A stretch of 64,000 nt of DNA. It comes from JACMQW01 sp964536965 (GTDB lineage: Bacteria; Bdellovibrionota; UBA1018). This document shows, piece after piece, positions 17,913 to 25,826 of this stretch (within the stretch, counting starts at the first letter, position 1; the number at the start of each line of letters is the position of its first letter). The stretch is from positions 1 to 64,000 of the forward strand of contig CAZIAL010000004.1 in the NCBI GenBank assembly GCA_964536965.1. Reading direction: 5' to 3'. The notes under the pieces are model-generated. The model saw only the letters and a program-made list of their open reading frames with translations, did not search any database and was not told the DNA's origin. The translations under genes were made by a program, and so were the position numbers.

Positions 17913-18841
17913 GCGGTCCTTTCGTCTTCGGTGGTGAGCTGGAGGAAGATCTCTTCGAGGCTGACTTTTTCGGCGCCGAACTCGAGGACGCCCATGCCGG
18001 TTTCGACGGCGGCGCGGGAAACGAGATCTCGGAGTTCGCCCTGGTTCGGCGACAGTTCGACGATCAGCTTCGGTCCGATCGCGGAAACTCCGGTCACCCC
18101 CGGAATTCCGCGAATGGCCTCCAGGCCGCGCGGATTCGGCTCTTTCACGGTCATCTGGAGGAGCAGCCCCTTTTTCAGCCGCATCGTCAGGCCGTCGATC
18201 GTATCTTCGGCGGCGATCTTTCCGCGGTTGATGACGATGATCCGTCCACAGGTCGCCGTCACTTCCGGCAGAATATGCGAGGACAGGATGATCGTGTGCT
18301 CGCCGGCGAGCGATTTGATCAGCTCCCGAATCTCGATGATCTGCTTCGGATCCAGGCCGACCGTCGGTTCGTCGAGGATCAGTACCGGTGGATTGTGGAC
18401 GAGCGCTTGCGCGAGCCCGACCCGTTGCTTGAAACCTTTCGACAGGTTTCCGATGATTCGTTTCGAGACGGCGCCGAGGTTCGTTTTCTCCATCGCCCAG
18501 CCGATTTGCTTTTTCATCTCCGACTTCGGGACCTGATTCAGTCGCGCGGCGAAGTCGAGATAATCGTAGACCGTCATGTCCGTGTAAATCGGCGGCGTCT
18601 CCGGCAGATAGCCGATCGCGCGTTTCACTTCGATCGGATCGTCGAAGACGTCGAAACCGTTCACGCGCACTTCGCCCTCGGACGCGGGCATGAAGCCGGT
18701 GATGATTTTCATCGTGGTGCTTTTTCCCGCTCCGTTCGGACCGAGAAATCCGACGATTTCTCCCTTCGCGACATCGAAGGTGAGATCGTCGATCGCTTTG
18801 CGGGGGCCGTAATGTTTGGTGAGTCCTTTTACCTGGATCAT
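17909..18841 (-). CDS. gldA: ABC transporter ATPase, GldA-like
   Basis: This 310-residue ATPase has Walker A GPNGAGKST, signature NLSKGFKQRVG, Walker B VLILDEPTVGLDPKQ and the H-loop histidine in ILSSH. A C-terminal domain of about 90 residues follows, typical of ABC-2 export ATPases. It begins a five-gene minus-strand operon (ATPase, permease, GldG, DUF4340, Yip1). AAGGAA precedes the ATG by 9 bases. The exported substrate is unknown. Confidence 0.92.
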   Translation of the reverse strand: MIQVKGLTKHYGPRKAIDDLTFDVAKGEIVGFLGPNGAGKSTTMKIITGFMPASEGEVRVNGFDVFDDPIEVKRAIGYLPETPPIYTDMTVYDYLDFAARLNQVPKSEMKKQIGWAMEKTNLGAVSKRIIGNLSKGFKQRVGLAQALVHNPPVLILDEPTVGLDPKQIIEIRELIKSLAGEHTIILSSHILPEVTATCGRIIVINRGKIAAEDTIDGLTMRLKKGLLLQMTVKEPNPRGLEAIRGIPGVTGVSAIGPKLIVELSPNQGELRDLVSRAAVETGMGVLEFGAEKVSLEEIFLQLTTEDERTA

Positions 18842-18915
18842 CGGCGATTCCTTTGGGGGGTTTAAGATACGAAGGTATCCGAAATCACACCGGAATCAAG
18901 CGACGCGCGTCTCGA

Positions 18916-18940
18916 ACCACCGAAGGGGGAGTTCGGTGGT
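18916..18940. repeat. Inverted repeat in divergent intergenic region
   Basis: ACCACCGAA (18916-18924) and TTCGGTGGT (18932-18940) form a perfect 9-base stem with a 7-base G-rich loop. It lies in the 170-base gap between the divergent GldA-like and DUF454 genes. It could be an operator or an RNA hairpin. A TATAAC at 18961-18966 could be a -10 element but lacks a good -35. Confidence 0.6.
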
Positions 18941-19011
18941 CCGGATCGCTCGGCTCCTCCTATAACGCGACGCAGGTTGCGGCCCGTCGGGAGCTTCGGA
19001 TCAGATGGGTT

Positions 19012-19431
19012 ATGTCGAAAAACCGACGCATGGGCTGGCTGATCGCCGGATGGATTTCAGTGAGTCTCGCGGTCACCGGCGTTTTTCTTCCGATCGTGCC
19101 GCAAGTCCCTTTCGCGGTCCTGGCGGCATTCTGTTTTTCCAGAGGAAGTCCGCGCCTGCATCACTGGATTCTGAACCATAAACATTTCGGCCCGCCGGTG
19201 CGGGACTGGGAACTCGACCAGGTCATTCGTCCGCGGATGAAAATCACTTCGATTCTCATGATGACCGGGGGCGCGGCGCTTGCTTACTGGAAGTTTCACG
19301 AGGACCAGCCCAAGATCGCCTACGGTATGCCGGCACTCTTCGCGCTGGCGGCCATCTTCGTCGCGACTCGACGCTCGAAATCTCGCGTCCAAGATACGTC
19401 TCGGGACGAGTTTCGTCCGCCGGTCGCTTAA
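19012..19431 (+). CDS. DUF454 (YbaN-type) small membrane protein
   Basis: ATG 19012 gives 139 residues. The family pattern is clear: WLIAGWISVSLAVTGVFLPIVP, then PFAVLAAFCFSRGSPRLHHWILNHKHFGPPVRDWE. Two further spans follow. DUF454 proteins are inner-membrane proteins of unknown function, sometimes linked to respiratory or heme loci; nothing here adds to that. An upstream in-frame extension to 18853 carries no recognisable sequence. Confidence 0.85.
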   Translation: MSKNRRMGWLIAGWISVSLAVTGVFLPIVPQVPFAVLAAFCFSRGSPRLHHWILNHKHFGPPVRDWELDQVIRPRMKITSILMMTGGAALAYWKFHEDQPKIAYGMPALFALAAIFVATRRSKSRVQDTSRDEFRPPVA

Positions 19432-19479
19432 TCCGTCCTTTTTCGCGCCCGTACCGCGGGTCCTTCGAGACCCTTCGCC

Positions 19480-20544
19480 TCAGCTCTGATCTTTTCCGAA
19501 TTTTTCGTAGTGACTGACCAATGTCTTCAGCCGGTCGATCACCGCGTCCCGGGTCTTCTCGAGCGGAGCGGTCAGTTGCAGGCCGGCGGCGTAATCATGG
19601 CCGCCCCCGCCTAATTCCATCGCGACGCGGTTGATGATGATCCGGCCCTTCGAACGGATCGAGACCCGGATGTCATTGTCGTCCTCCTCGCGGAAGAGAC
19701 AGACGACTTCGGCGTCTTTCAGTAGGAGCAAGAGATTCAGGAAAGACTGCGTATCGTCCGCGGAAGCGAGATGCTTTTTACGCAAATCGAGACCCATTTC
19801 GAGCCAGGCGATTTTTCCGCCGGCGGTGACTTTCGTATTCTGGAGAAGCTGCCCGAGGAGCTGGAGGTGGGAGAGTTCCTTCGACGAGTAGATCGCCTGG
19901 TAAACCTCCTCGGGATTCACGCCTTGTTCGATCATTTCTCCGGCGATCCGGTGCGCGGCCGGCGTCGTGCGCGCGTAACGAAAGCTGTTCGTATCCGTCA
20001 TGACGGAGACGTAGAGACCGAGCGCCACGTCGTGATTGATGGTCGCGAGGTCGAGCTGTTCGAACACATGATGCAGCATCTCGCCGATCGAGCTCGACTG
20101 GATGTCGGAAAGGACGCTCGCATGGGGAGGGTACTGGACGGGCTGGGTGCCCTCGATCTCCGGATGGTGATCGATGAAGACGATTTTCTTCGCGCGCAGG
20201 CTGAGCTCGGACCAGAGTTTTCCGAGTCGGCGGGGATCGTTGGTATCGACGATGATCCAGAGATCGAAGTGATCCCAAATCTCGACCTCGCCCGGTCCGA
20301 GGAGAGTATTCTTCTTGGGATCGAGAAACTGATAGCGCCGCGGGAGAGGATCCGGGTTGTAAACGCGACACGCTTTGCGGCCGCGCTTCAGATAGTGGTA
20401 AATCGCGCTTTCCGCACCGAGTCCATCGCCGTCGGGCAGGGAGTGGGTCGAAATTAACACCCGCTTCGCATCGAAGACCGCCTGCTTAAAGCGTTGGAAT
20501 TCTTTGGTTTTAGATAGTTCGGGCGGTTTCGTTTTGGTTCTCAA
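19480..20544 (-). CDS. nrnA: DHH-family phosphoesterase (NrnA-like)
   Basis: This 354-residue protein carries the DHH motifs: ISTHSLPDGDGLGAESAI, IIVDTND, VFIDHHPE and SVMTDTNSFRY. The DHHA1 end GGGGHDYAAGL is also present. It fits bifunctional oligoribonuclease/pAp phosphatase, which degrades nanoRNAs and pAp using Mn ions. In the first motif, DGDGLGAE replaces the more usual DPDAIGS, a moderate variation. It is divergent from the next gene with a 69-base gap. Confidence 0.85.
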   Translation of the reverse strand: MRTKTKPPELSKTKEFQRFKQAVFDAKRVLISTHSLPDGDGLGAESAIYHYLKRGRKACRVYNPDPLPRRYQFLDPKKNTLLGPGEVEIWDHFDLWIIVDTNDPRRLGKLWSELSLRAKKIVFIDHHPEIEGTQPVQYPPHASVLSDIQSSSIGEMLHHVFEQLDLATINHDVALGLYVSVMTDTNSFRYARTTPAAHRIAGEMIEQGVNPEEVYQAIYSSKELSHLQLLGQLLQNTKVTAGGKIAWLEMGLDLRKKHLASADDTQSFLNLLLLLKDAEVVCLFREEDDNDIRVSIRSKGRIIINRVAMELGGGGHDYAAGLQLTAPLEKTRDAVIDRLKTLVSHYEKFGKDQS

Positions 20545-20613
20545 GTCGGACTCTCTCTCTTCCGAAAAACTCTATGTCAGGCAGTGGCGTTGTTAACCGA
20601 GGAAACAGTTGAA

Positions 20614-21003
20614 ATGAAATCTACGAAGTCGACCAAGAAGCTCTCTGCTCGCAAGACGCCCGCCGCCGCGAAGACGCTGACGAAACCCTCGGCGAAATCG
20701 ATCGACCCGCTTTATGTGATTTTCGAACAGCATCTATTCAATTTCGCGGATCCCGATTCCGACCGGAAGACTTTCATCGCCCATGTCGTGGCGGACTATA
20801 TCGCTTATCTTCGTAAGAATAACATTATCGTCCCCAAATCCCTCGAACAACCGATCGTCGAGGAGCTCGGGACGCAGGTGAACACCATGCTCGTCCGGAA
20901 GATCTACGGATGTTTGACGGTCAACGAGTTCGCCGACCCTTGCGCCGCGCAAGCCCGTGACCTGAAGAAACGCGCGAAAGCGCGCGTCGCGAAGACGGGG
21001 TAA
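20614..21003 (+). CDS. Small basic protein of unknown function
   Basis: I prefer ATG 20614 (129 residues) over GTG 20584 because GAGGAA sits at about 20599. The first 30 residues are Lys/Ala/Thr-rich like a histone H1 tail. A compact domain follows (FEQHLFNFADPDSDRKTFIAHVVADYIAYLRKNNIIVPKSLEQPIVEELG), then a second basic tail. I do not recognise the family; the charge suggests nucleic-acid binding, which is inference only. Confidence 0.75.
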   Translation: MKSTKSTKKLSARKTPAAAKTLTKPSAKSIDPLYVIFEQHLFNFADPDSDRKTFIAHVVADYIAYLRKNNIIVPKSLEQPIVEELGTQVNTMLVRKIYGCLTVNEFADPCAAQARDLKKRAKARVAKTG

Positions 21004-21035
21004 GTAGGCCCGGGCGTAGCGAGGCCGTAACTACA

Positions 21036-22007
21036 TCAGCGTTTACGCCCGCGCTTCTTCGCCGGTTTCCGCGCAGTCTTCTTTTTGACGGGCTTCTTTT
21101 TCTTCCGCCTTCGCCGCTCCCGGAGGATCTTCTTTCGCGTCTCCGCCACGACGAATCGCATGATCGTGGACGCGATATTCTGCTTGCTCGCTTTTTCGAT
21201 TCCTTCGAAACCGGGCGAGGAATTCACTTCGAGGATCGTCGGACCGTTCGGCCCTTCCATCATGTCCACCCCGGCCACCCCGAGTCCGAAGGCCTGGGCC
21301 GCTCGAATGGCGATTCGGCGATAGGAGGAAGGCAGCGTGACGGGGCTGCCTTCGCCCCCGCGATGGATATTCGACCGGAACTCGCCGACGGGCGCGGTTC
21401 GCAGCATCGTCGCCACGATTTTTCCTCCGACGACGAAGACCCGGTAGTCGCGACCGGCGCTTTCCTTCAGAAACTGCTGAATGAGGACGTCTTCTTCGAG
21501 AGTATTCAGCGTTTCCAGTACGCTCGCGACGGAGACGGGAGAGTGGAGCAGCATCACCCCAACGCCCTGGGTGCCGCGCAGGACTTTCAGAATCACCGGC
21601 ATTTCTTTGACGGCCATGAGCGCCGCACGAAGATTGCGGGCACCCCGCGCGAGCACGGTGGTCGGAACACGGACGCGTGACTGCGAAAGAACCTGGAGAC
21701 TGCGAAGTTTGTCGCGGCTTTCGGCGATCGCCTTCGAACCGTTCACCACATAGGTATCGAGTGTCTCGAAATGTTTGACGACGGCGAGGCCGTAATCCGT
21801 GATCGAGGCGCCGATGCGGGGCAGGACTGCGTCGTAATGGTCGAGTTCTTTTCCGTGGACCAAAATACACGGACCGCGAGATTCGACGACGAGTTGGCAC
21901 TCGAGCGGATCGATCACGTCGCATTCGACGCCGAGGCGCTTCGCCTCTTGAAGGAGACGGCGAATGCTGTGAAGATTCTTATTCCGGGACAATATGGCGA
22001 TGCGCAT
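21036..22007 (-). CDS. rimK: RimK-family ATP-grasp ligase with basic tail
   Basis: ATG 22007 gives 323 residues starting MRIAILSRNKNLHSIRRLLQEA, like RimK. The ATP-grasp region includes VILKVLRGTQGVGVMLL, VLIQQFLKESAGRDYRVFVVGG, HRGGEGSPVTL, the metal-binding GVAGVDMMEG and LEVNSSPGFEGIE. RimK adds glutamate to the C-terminus of ribosomal protein S6 or makes poly-glutamate. An unusual tail of about 25 residues, almost only Lys/Arg, ends the protein. It starts 27 bases from a divergent gene. Confidence 0.88.
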   Translation of the reverse strand: MRIAILSRNKNLHSIRRLLQEAKRLGVECDVIDPLECQLVVESRGPCILVHGKELDHYDAVLPRIGASITDYGLAVVKHFETLDTYVVNGSKAIAESRDKLRSLQVLSQSRVRVPTTVLARGARNLRAALMAVKEMPVILKVLRGTQGVGVMLLHSPVSVASVLETLNTLEEDVLIQQFLKESAGRDYRVFVVGGKIVATMLRTAPVGEFRSNIHRGGEGSPVTLPSSYRRIAIRAAQAFGLGVAGVDMMEGPNGPTILEVNSSPGFEGIEKASKQNIASTIMRFVVAETRKKILRERRRRKKKKPVKKKTARKPAKKRGRKR

Positions 22008-22034
22008 GAGGTGTTCACTATCATCGAGAAAAAA

Positions 22035-23249
22035 ATGAAGAAAGCAAAGGGCCTTACCCCATTTATGCCCGCCTGGGCCATTTCGATCGCACTCTTCGGC
22101 TTCGGCTGTGGCGGATGTTCGAGCTCCAGCGACAAGTCGGAATTGCCTTTCCAGCGTTCCGTGCAGGAAATGGAGTTCGATCGCTTGTGGGAAGAGGATT
22201 TTCCGGGACCGATCACGGATCTGGCGCTCGCGCGAAAAAGCGGCGATCTCGTCGTCGCCACGATCCCCGACCCGGATAAGGGCGGAAAACATCTGCTGAC
22301 GCTGATTTCGAAGAAGGGAAAGCAGGTCTTCCAGCTGAAGAGTCCTTACCCGGTGAAGGCTCTCGATATCGCCGACGACGGCAGTCGCGTCGTCGTCAGC
22401 AACTACGAAGGAAAGCTCCTTTCCTACGACCGCGCCGGCCAGGTCAGCTGGCAGTCGGAGGGCGGCTGCCGGCCGATCCTCATCAATGTTTCGAAGCGAA
22501 TCGTCTGTTACCACGACGACGATACGAAGCCTTCCTTCGCGTTCGACGTTTATGACTTCGAGGGGAAGCGGATCTCGCGATTCCCGATTAAGCAGGACAT
22601 CCTCGCGCTGAAGGTCTCCGGCGATGAAAAGTGGGTTGCCATCGCGCTGGCCGGCGGCCGGCTTCTCGTCTTCAACTCCGTGCTGAAAGTCGAACGCGAG
22701 CATCGCGTGAACGGCGAAGTGCTGGATCTCTCTATTTCAAGCGGGGATGCGCCGACGCTCGCCGCGATTTCGATGGATGTAAAGAAGGGTCAGACCTTGA
22801 ACATTTTCGAGCCGACGAAGAAGGCGCCGACGACGATGCGGCTTTCCTACCATGTGGAGCAGGTGGAAACCCTTCCCGCGGGCAAGCTGATCGCCGTTTA
22901 CGGAAACTCGCCGCGCGGGCAGTACATCGCGGTCCATTCCGCGTTCGACGCCACTCTCCAGTGGCAACAGCTCGAGCAGCGTTATGCTGATTACTCCCTC
23001 GCGATTCGCGTCGGTGCGGATCGGATTCTCGCCGGATTCGAGTATGTATCTCCGGGGGAAGGCGCGGGTAATGTGCAGACCCGCCGCAGCAAGCTCGTCG
23101 TCCTCGATCTCGACGGAAAGCTTCGAGCGGACCTGCCGCTGAAGACCGCGGAAGGCGCCTACCTGTACTCGTTCTCCTACTCGCCGGAAAGGTCCCTTCT
23201 CGGCGTCGGGACCGACGATAAGCGCCTCCAGCTGCTCGAGCTGAAATAG
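22035..23249 (+). CDS. Beta-propeller-like lipoprotein
   Basis: ATG 22035 gives 404 residues with a lipoprotein signal; possible lipobox cysteines lie in FGFGC or GGC at about residues 25-28. Repeating segments such as PVKALDIADDGSRVVVSNYEGKLLSYD and ILALKVSGDEKWVAIALAGGRLLVF have the spacing of WD40/PQQ-like blades. It should be membrane-anchored and exposed to the periplasm, perhaps as a scaffold like BamB, although it is not clearly BamB. It diverges from the RimK-type gene with only 27 bases between starts. Confidence 0.75.
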   Translation: MKKAKGLTPFMPAWAISIALFGFGCGGCSSSSDKSELPFQRSVQEMEFDRLWEEDFPGPITDLALARKSGDLVVATIPDPDKGGKHLLTLISKKGKQVFQLKSPYPVKALDIADDGSRVVVSNYEGKLLSYDRAGQVSWQSEGGCRPILINVSKRIVCYHDDDTKPSFAFDVYDFEGKRISRFPIKQDILALKVSGDEKWVAIALAGGRLLVFNSVLKVEREHRVNGEVLDLSISSGDAPTLAAISMDVKKGQTLNIFEPTKKAPTTMRLSYHVEQVETLPAGKLIAVYGNSPRGQYIAVHSAFDATLQWQQLEQRYADYSLAIRVGADRILAGFEYVSPGEGAGNVQTRRSKLVVLDLDGKLRADLPLKTAEGAYLYSFSYSPERSLLGVGTDDKRLQLLELK

Positions 23250-23285
23250 ATTCAGGGTCTGCTCGTCCGCGACCGATCGGAAACT

Positions 23286-24467
23286 ATGGGCCTGTGCGGT
23301 CGTGACGGAAAATTGGCACCCATGTTCGTTCTGCTCGCGGTCCTCATCGCGGGCACGGCGCTGGATGCTCGCGCGGAGGAATTCAAGGTACTCCCGCCCG
23401 AGGCCTGCGCGAGCTTCTTCCGAAAGATCCTGAAAAAGAAGGATGACGACCTCGCGCTCATTCCTTTCGCGGAACGAAGCCTGAACGATATTTACGCCGT
23501 GCTGAACGCGCCCCACGGAAGCGACCGTAAGCTGATCGAGGCCGTGTACGCCGCGGACATTCGCCGCATGGGTTATCGCCTGCGCGCGCTTTCCAGCTCA
23601 GTCGAGGCGGTCGACAAGGAAATTTTCAAGCTCCTCAACACCGAGTTCAAGGTTTTTGAGAAAATGATCGGTGACTCGGTTTTCGAAATGGAAATGCTGA
23701 CCGCGATTCGGACCGATCCGGCCCTGCGGCCATTCGTGACTCCCGCCATCGAAATGATGTTCTATGGACGACTCGCGGCGACCGAAAATCGAATGATCCA
23801 GAATCTGCGCCGGCTGGGCTGGACCGGAAAGGCGTCGGCGTACCGCCGAGTGATCCGCGCGATCGCGCGGGCGGCGCCGGATGTCCAAAAATCCTTTCTG
23901 AAGAAGAACGTGCTCAATCTTCAAGCCGAGAAACTGAGGCTGATCCACGCGGACTTGAAGACCGGGGCGCTCGATCCGAACGAAATCGAGGACGGGGTCC
24001 ACGAGCTCCGTCGGCAAGTGCGCGAGGTGCTTCTCACGTTCACGACCTACCATGGAATGTTCTACCTGGACGATGCGGTCCGCCTGGGTGGATTACCCGA
24101 AAAAGGGCGCGGCCCTCTCAAATGGCTCGTGCCGGAGACGGTCGGCCTGATGAAGAATCCGATCGCTCTGCCGGCGAACGGGTATCTCCAGCTCGTCCAC
24201 GCCGTGAAAGATCTGGGCGATCTGAAGGCGGGTGATGGAATTCGCGAGTTCATCGCCAAGGCCCTCGAAGAGATGCCGAGCGAAATGCGGGCGCGCGTCG
24301 CGGGCGAAGTCGATGCGCTCTCCGCCGCGATCACGAACTCGGGGGAAATCGCGGGTTCGATGGCGCAGACTCGCGCCGAAGCGAGGCGCCAGTTCGAGGA
24401 ACTCCTCAGTAGCCGGGTCCTCCTCGAGCTCGCCAATTATCTCGATCAGGTAGCGAAGCGGCTCTGA
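23286..24467 (+). CDS. Exported alpha-helical protein, unknown function
   Basis: This 393-residue protein has an N-terminal signal peptide (LAPMFVLLAVLIAGTALDARA, cleavage near ARA-EEF). ATG 23322 is an alternative start that keeps the signal. The mature part is rich in helix-forming residues with repeated hydrophobic/charged heptad-like runs. I see no catalytic motif and do not recognise the family. It lies 36 bases after the propeller lipoprotein and may share its transcript. Confidence 0.7.
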   Translation: MGLCGRDGKLAPMFVLLAVLIAGTALDARAEEFKVLPPEACASFFRKILKKKDDDLALIPFAERSLNDIYAVLNAPHGSDRKLIEAVYAADIRRMGYRLRALSSSVEAVDKEIFKLLNTEFKVFEKMIGDSVFEMEMLTAIRTDPALRPFVTPAIEMMFYGRLAATENRMIQNLRRLGWTGKASAYRRVIRAIARAAPDVQKSFLKKNVLNLQAEKLRLIHADLKTGALDPNEIEDGVHELRRQVREVLLTFTTYHGMFYLDDAVRLGGLPEKGRGPLKWLVPETVGLMKNPIALPANGYLQLVHAVKDLGDLKAGDGIREFIAKALEEMPSEMRARVAGEVDALSAAITNSGEIAGSMAQTRAEARRQFEELLSSRVLLELANYLDQVAKRL

Positions 24468-24558
24468 ACCGTTTTCCAAAGCGACACCGCTCGAAGCTGG
24501 GTTTCGTCATGACTCGGTGCAAGGTCGCGCTCGTCTTGATTTAATCGTGATTTGAGCG

Positions 24559-24574
24559 TGGCACGGTCCCTGCT
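24559..24574 (+). promoter_or_regulatory. Candidate sigma-54 (-24/-12) promoter
   Basis: TGGCACGGTCCCTGCT matches the sigma-54 consensus TGGCACG-N4-TTGCT at all but one fixed position, with exactly 10 bases between the GG and GC doublets. Predicted transcription would begin near 24585, about 50 bases before the ATG at 24635. rpoN itself lies 2.7 kb away in this window. An upstream activator site was not identified. Confidence 0.65.
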
Positions 24575-24634
24575 TTGTCGGAGACGTAGTCCGCATTTTC
24601 AATGACCCAACGTCCCCTTGGAGGAGTCCTCTCA

Positions 24635-25336
24635 ATGCAAACCTTTGGAAAAAAAACGCTCGTCGCCATCCTGGGCGCCCTTTCTCTCGCTGCCGTCGCG
24701 GGAGTTTCCCCATCGGCTAGCGCCGCCGAAGCGGCGACGACCGCCGTGAACAGCTGTCTAGGAAACATTTGTGTCGGGATGTCGGTGAGAATCAACTACG
24801 GTCACTGGGCCGGACACTCCGGCGCCGTCGTCGGCGTCGATCACTATAACCACACGATCACCGTCGTGAACTCGAGTGGATACTACCTTTACCCGTCGCT
24901 GAACGAGGTTTCGCCGATGCATTCGGGAAATCCTTCCTATTGCACGGGTAGCGTCTGTGTCGGCGATCGCATCCAGGTTCTCGGGGGCGCTTCGCGCGGA
25001 CTGATCGGTCAGGTCGTCGCAACGAACGATTATAGCTACACGGCGACGGTGCTTCTGCCGAGTGGACGGTATCTCGAGACGAGTGTTCGGAATCTCCATG
25101 TTCTCTCTCGGAACACGGGAAGCTATCCACGTCCGGGTAATCCATCCCCATATCCGAACCCTCGCGTCTGCCCGCCGGGCCAGGTCTATGACTATTATCG
25201 CGGCTGCGTGCGCGTGAGTTCTCCCTATCCGATCCCGCCTCGCCGGGTCGAACCGCCGCGCAACCCGCGGTATCCGCGCCAGCCCTCCTGTCCTCGCGGA
25301 ACCGTGAATCGTAACGGCCGCTGCCAGCGGTACTGA
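24635..25336 (+). CDS. Exported protein with two SH3/KOW-like repeats and cysteine motifs
   Basis: ATG 24635 follows GGAGGAG by 8 bases. The 233-residue protein has a signal peptide ending ASA-AEA near residue 30. Two similar segments follow, at about 41-92 and 103-154. Each opens C-x-G-x2-CVG and contains a G..G.VV turn followed by a YL(Y/E) beta stretch, reminiscent of KOW/SH3 beta barrels. The rest is Pro/Arg rich with two C-P-x-G-x-V...G-x-C motifs. The presumed place is periplasm or surface. It has a sigma-54 type promoter and a strong terminator, so it is probably monocistronic. Function is unknown. Confidence 0.8.
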   Translation: MQTFGKKTLVAILGALSLAAVAGVSPSASAAEAATTAVNSCLGNICVGMSVRINYGHWAGHSGAVVGVDHYNHTITVVNSSGYYLYPSLNEVSPMHSGNPSYCTGSVCVGDRIQVLGGASRGLIGQVVATNDYSYTATVLLPSGRYLETSVRNLHVLSRNTGSYPRPGNPSPYPNPRVCPPGQVYDYYRGCVRVSSPYPIPPRRVEPPRNPRYPRQPSCPRGTVNRNGRCQRY

Positions 25337-25344
25337 TCGTGAAT

Positions 25345-25384
25345 AAAAAAAGGCCCCCGGAAGAAATTCCGGGGGCCTTTTTTT
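25345..25384. terminator. Bidirectional intrinsic terminator
   Basis: A perfect 11-base stem (GGCCCCCGGAA at 25352-25362, TTCCGGGGGCC at 25367-25377) has a GAAA loop. It is flanked by seven As on the left and seven Ts on the right, so it can end transcripts from both sides: the KOW-like gene on plus and hpf on minus. Confidence 0.96.
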
Positions 25385-25427
25385 ATGGAGCCGATCGGCG
25401 AAGCGCGAATGGCGCGATCGCCGAAAA

Positions 25428-25778
25428 TTACTCGTCCGATTCTTCCATCACCGGCGGAGCCATCGAAAGGGTCGCGGTAGTCGCTGCGCCCTTATGGCTC
25501 GTAATGATTTCTTTATGCTTCTTCAGCTGTTTTTCGAGTTTGGTGACCGCACTGTCGACCGTCGCATAGGCGTCGTCGGCGTGCCCTTCTCCGAAGAAAT
25601 CGAGATGGCTGCCGACGATGTGGCAGTGGGAGATGAATTCGCCATGTTCCTTGTCGAACGTCCATGTGACATGAATCTTGCCGTCGAAATACTTTTTCAG
25701 CTTTTCCGATTTCTCGGTCGCGTAGGCGCGAAGGCTGTCGGAGGATTCCATGTGCTTGAAATGAATGTCGAGAATCAC
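25428..25778 (-). CDS. hpf: Ribosome hibernation promoting factor, short form
   Basis: GTG 25778, preceded by GAGG, gives 116 residues starting ILDIHFKHMESSDSLRAYATEKSEKLKKYF, the normal HPF/YfiA beginning. A GTG at 25823 would add 15 residues that do not match the family and would span a hairpin. The protein is the short HPF type, with an acidic end and no long dimerisation domain. HPF binds the 30S decoding region and inactivates ribosomes in stationary phase. It lies directly downstream of rpoN, a common pairing. Confidence 0.9.
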   Translation of the reverse strand: MILDIHFKHMESSDSLRAYATEKSEKLKKYFDGKIHVTWTFDKEHGEFISHCHIVGSHLDFFGEGHADDAYATVDSAVTKLEKQLKKHKEIITSHKGAATTATLSMAPPVMEESDE

Positions 25779-25801
25779 GTTAGGTACCTCATCGGTTAGG
25801 A

Positions 25802-25820
25802 AGCGTCCGTCGCGGACGCT
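25802..25820 (-). repeat. Hairpin between rpoN and hpf
   Basis: AGCGTCCG and CGGACGCT form an 8-base stem with a 3-base loop, just after the rpoN stop (25827) and before the preferred hpf start (25778). There is no T-run, so it could be an RNA processing or stability element rather than a terminator. Confidence 0.55.
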
Positions 25821-25826
25821 CACCGA

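Noticed and set aside
25779..25823. Longer hpf start at GTG 25823
   Set aside because: It adds 15 residues that do not match HPF and would place a hairpin inside the coding region; GTG 25778 has GAGG and the family start.
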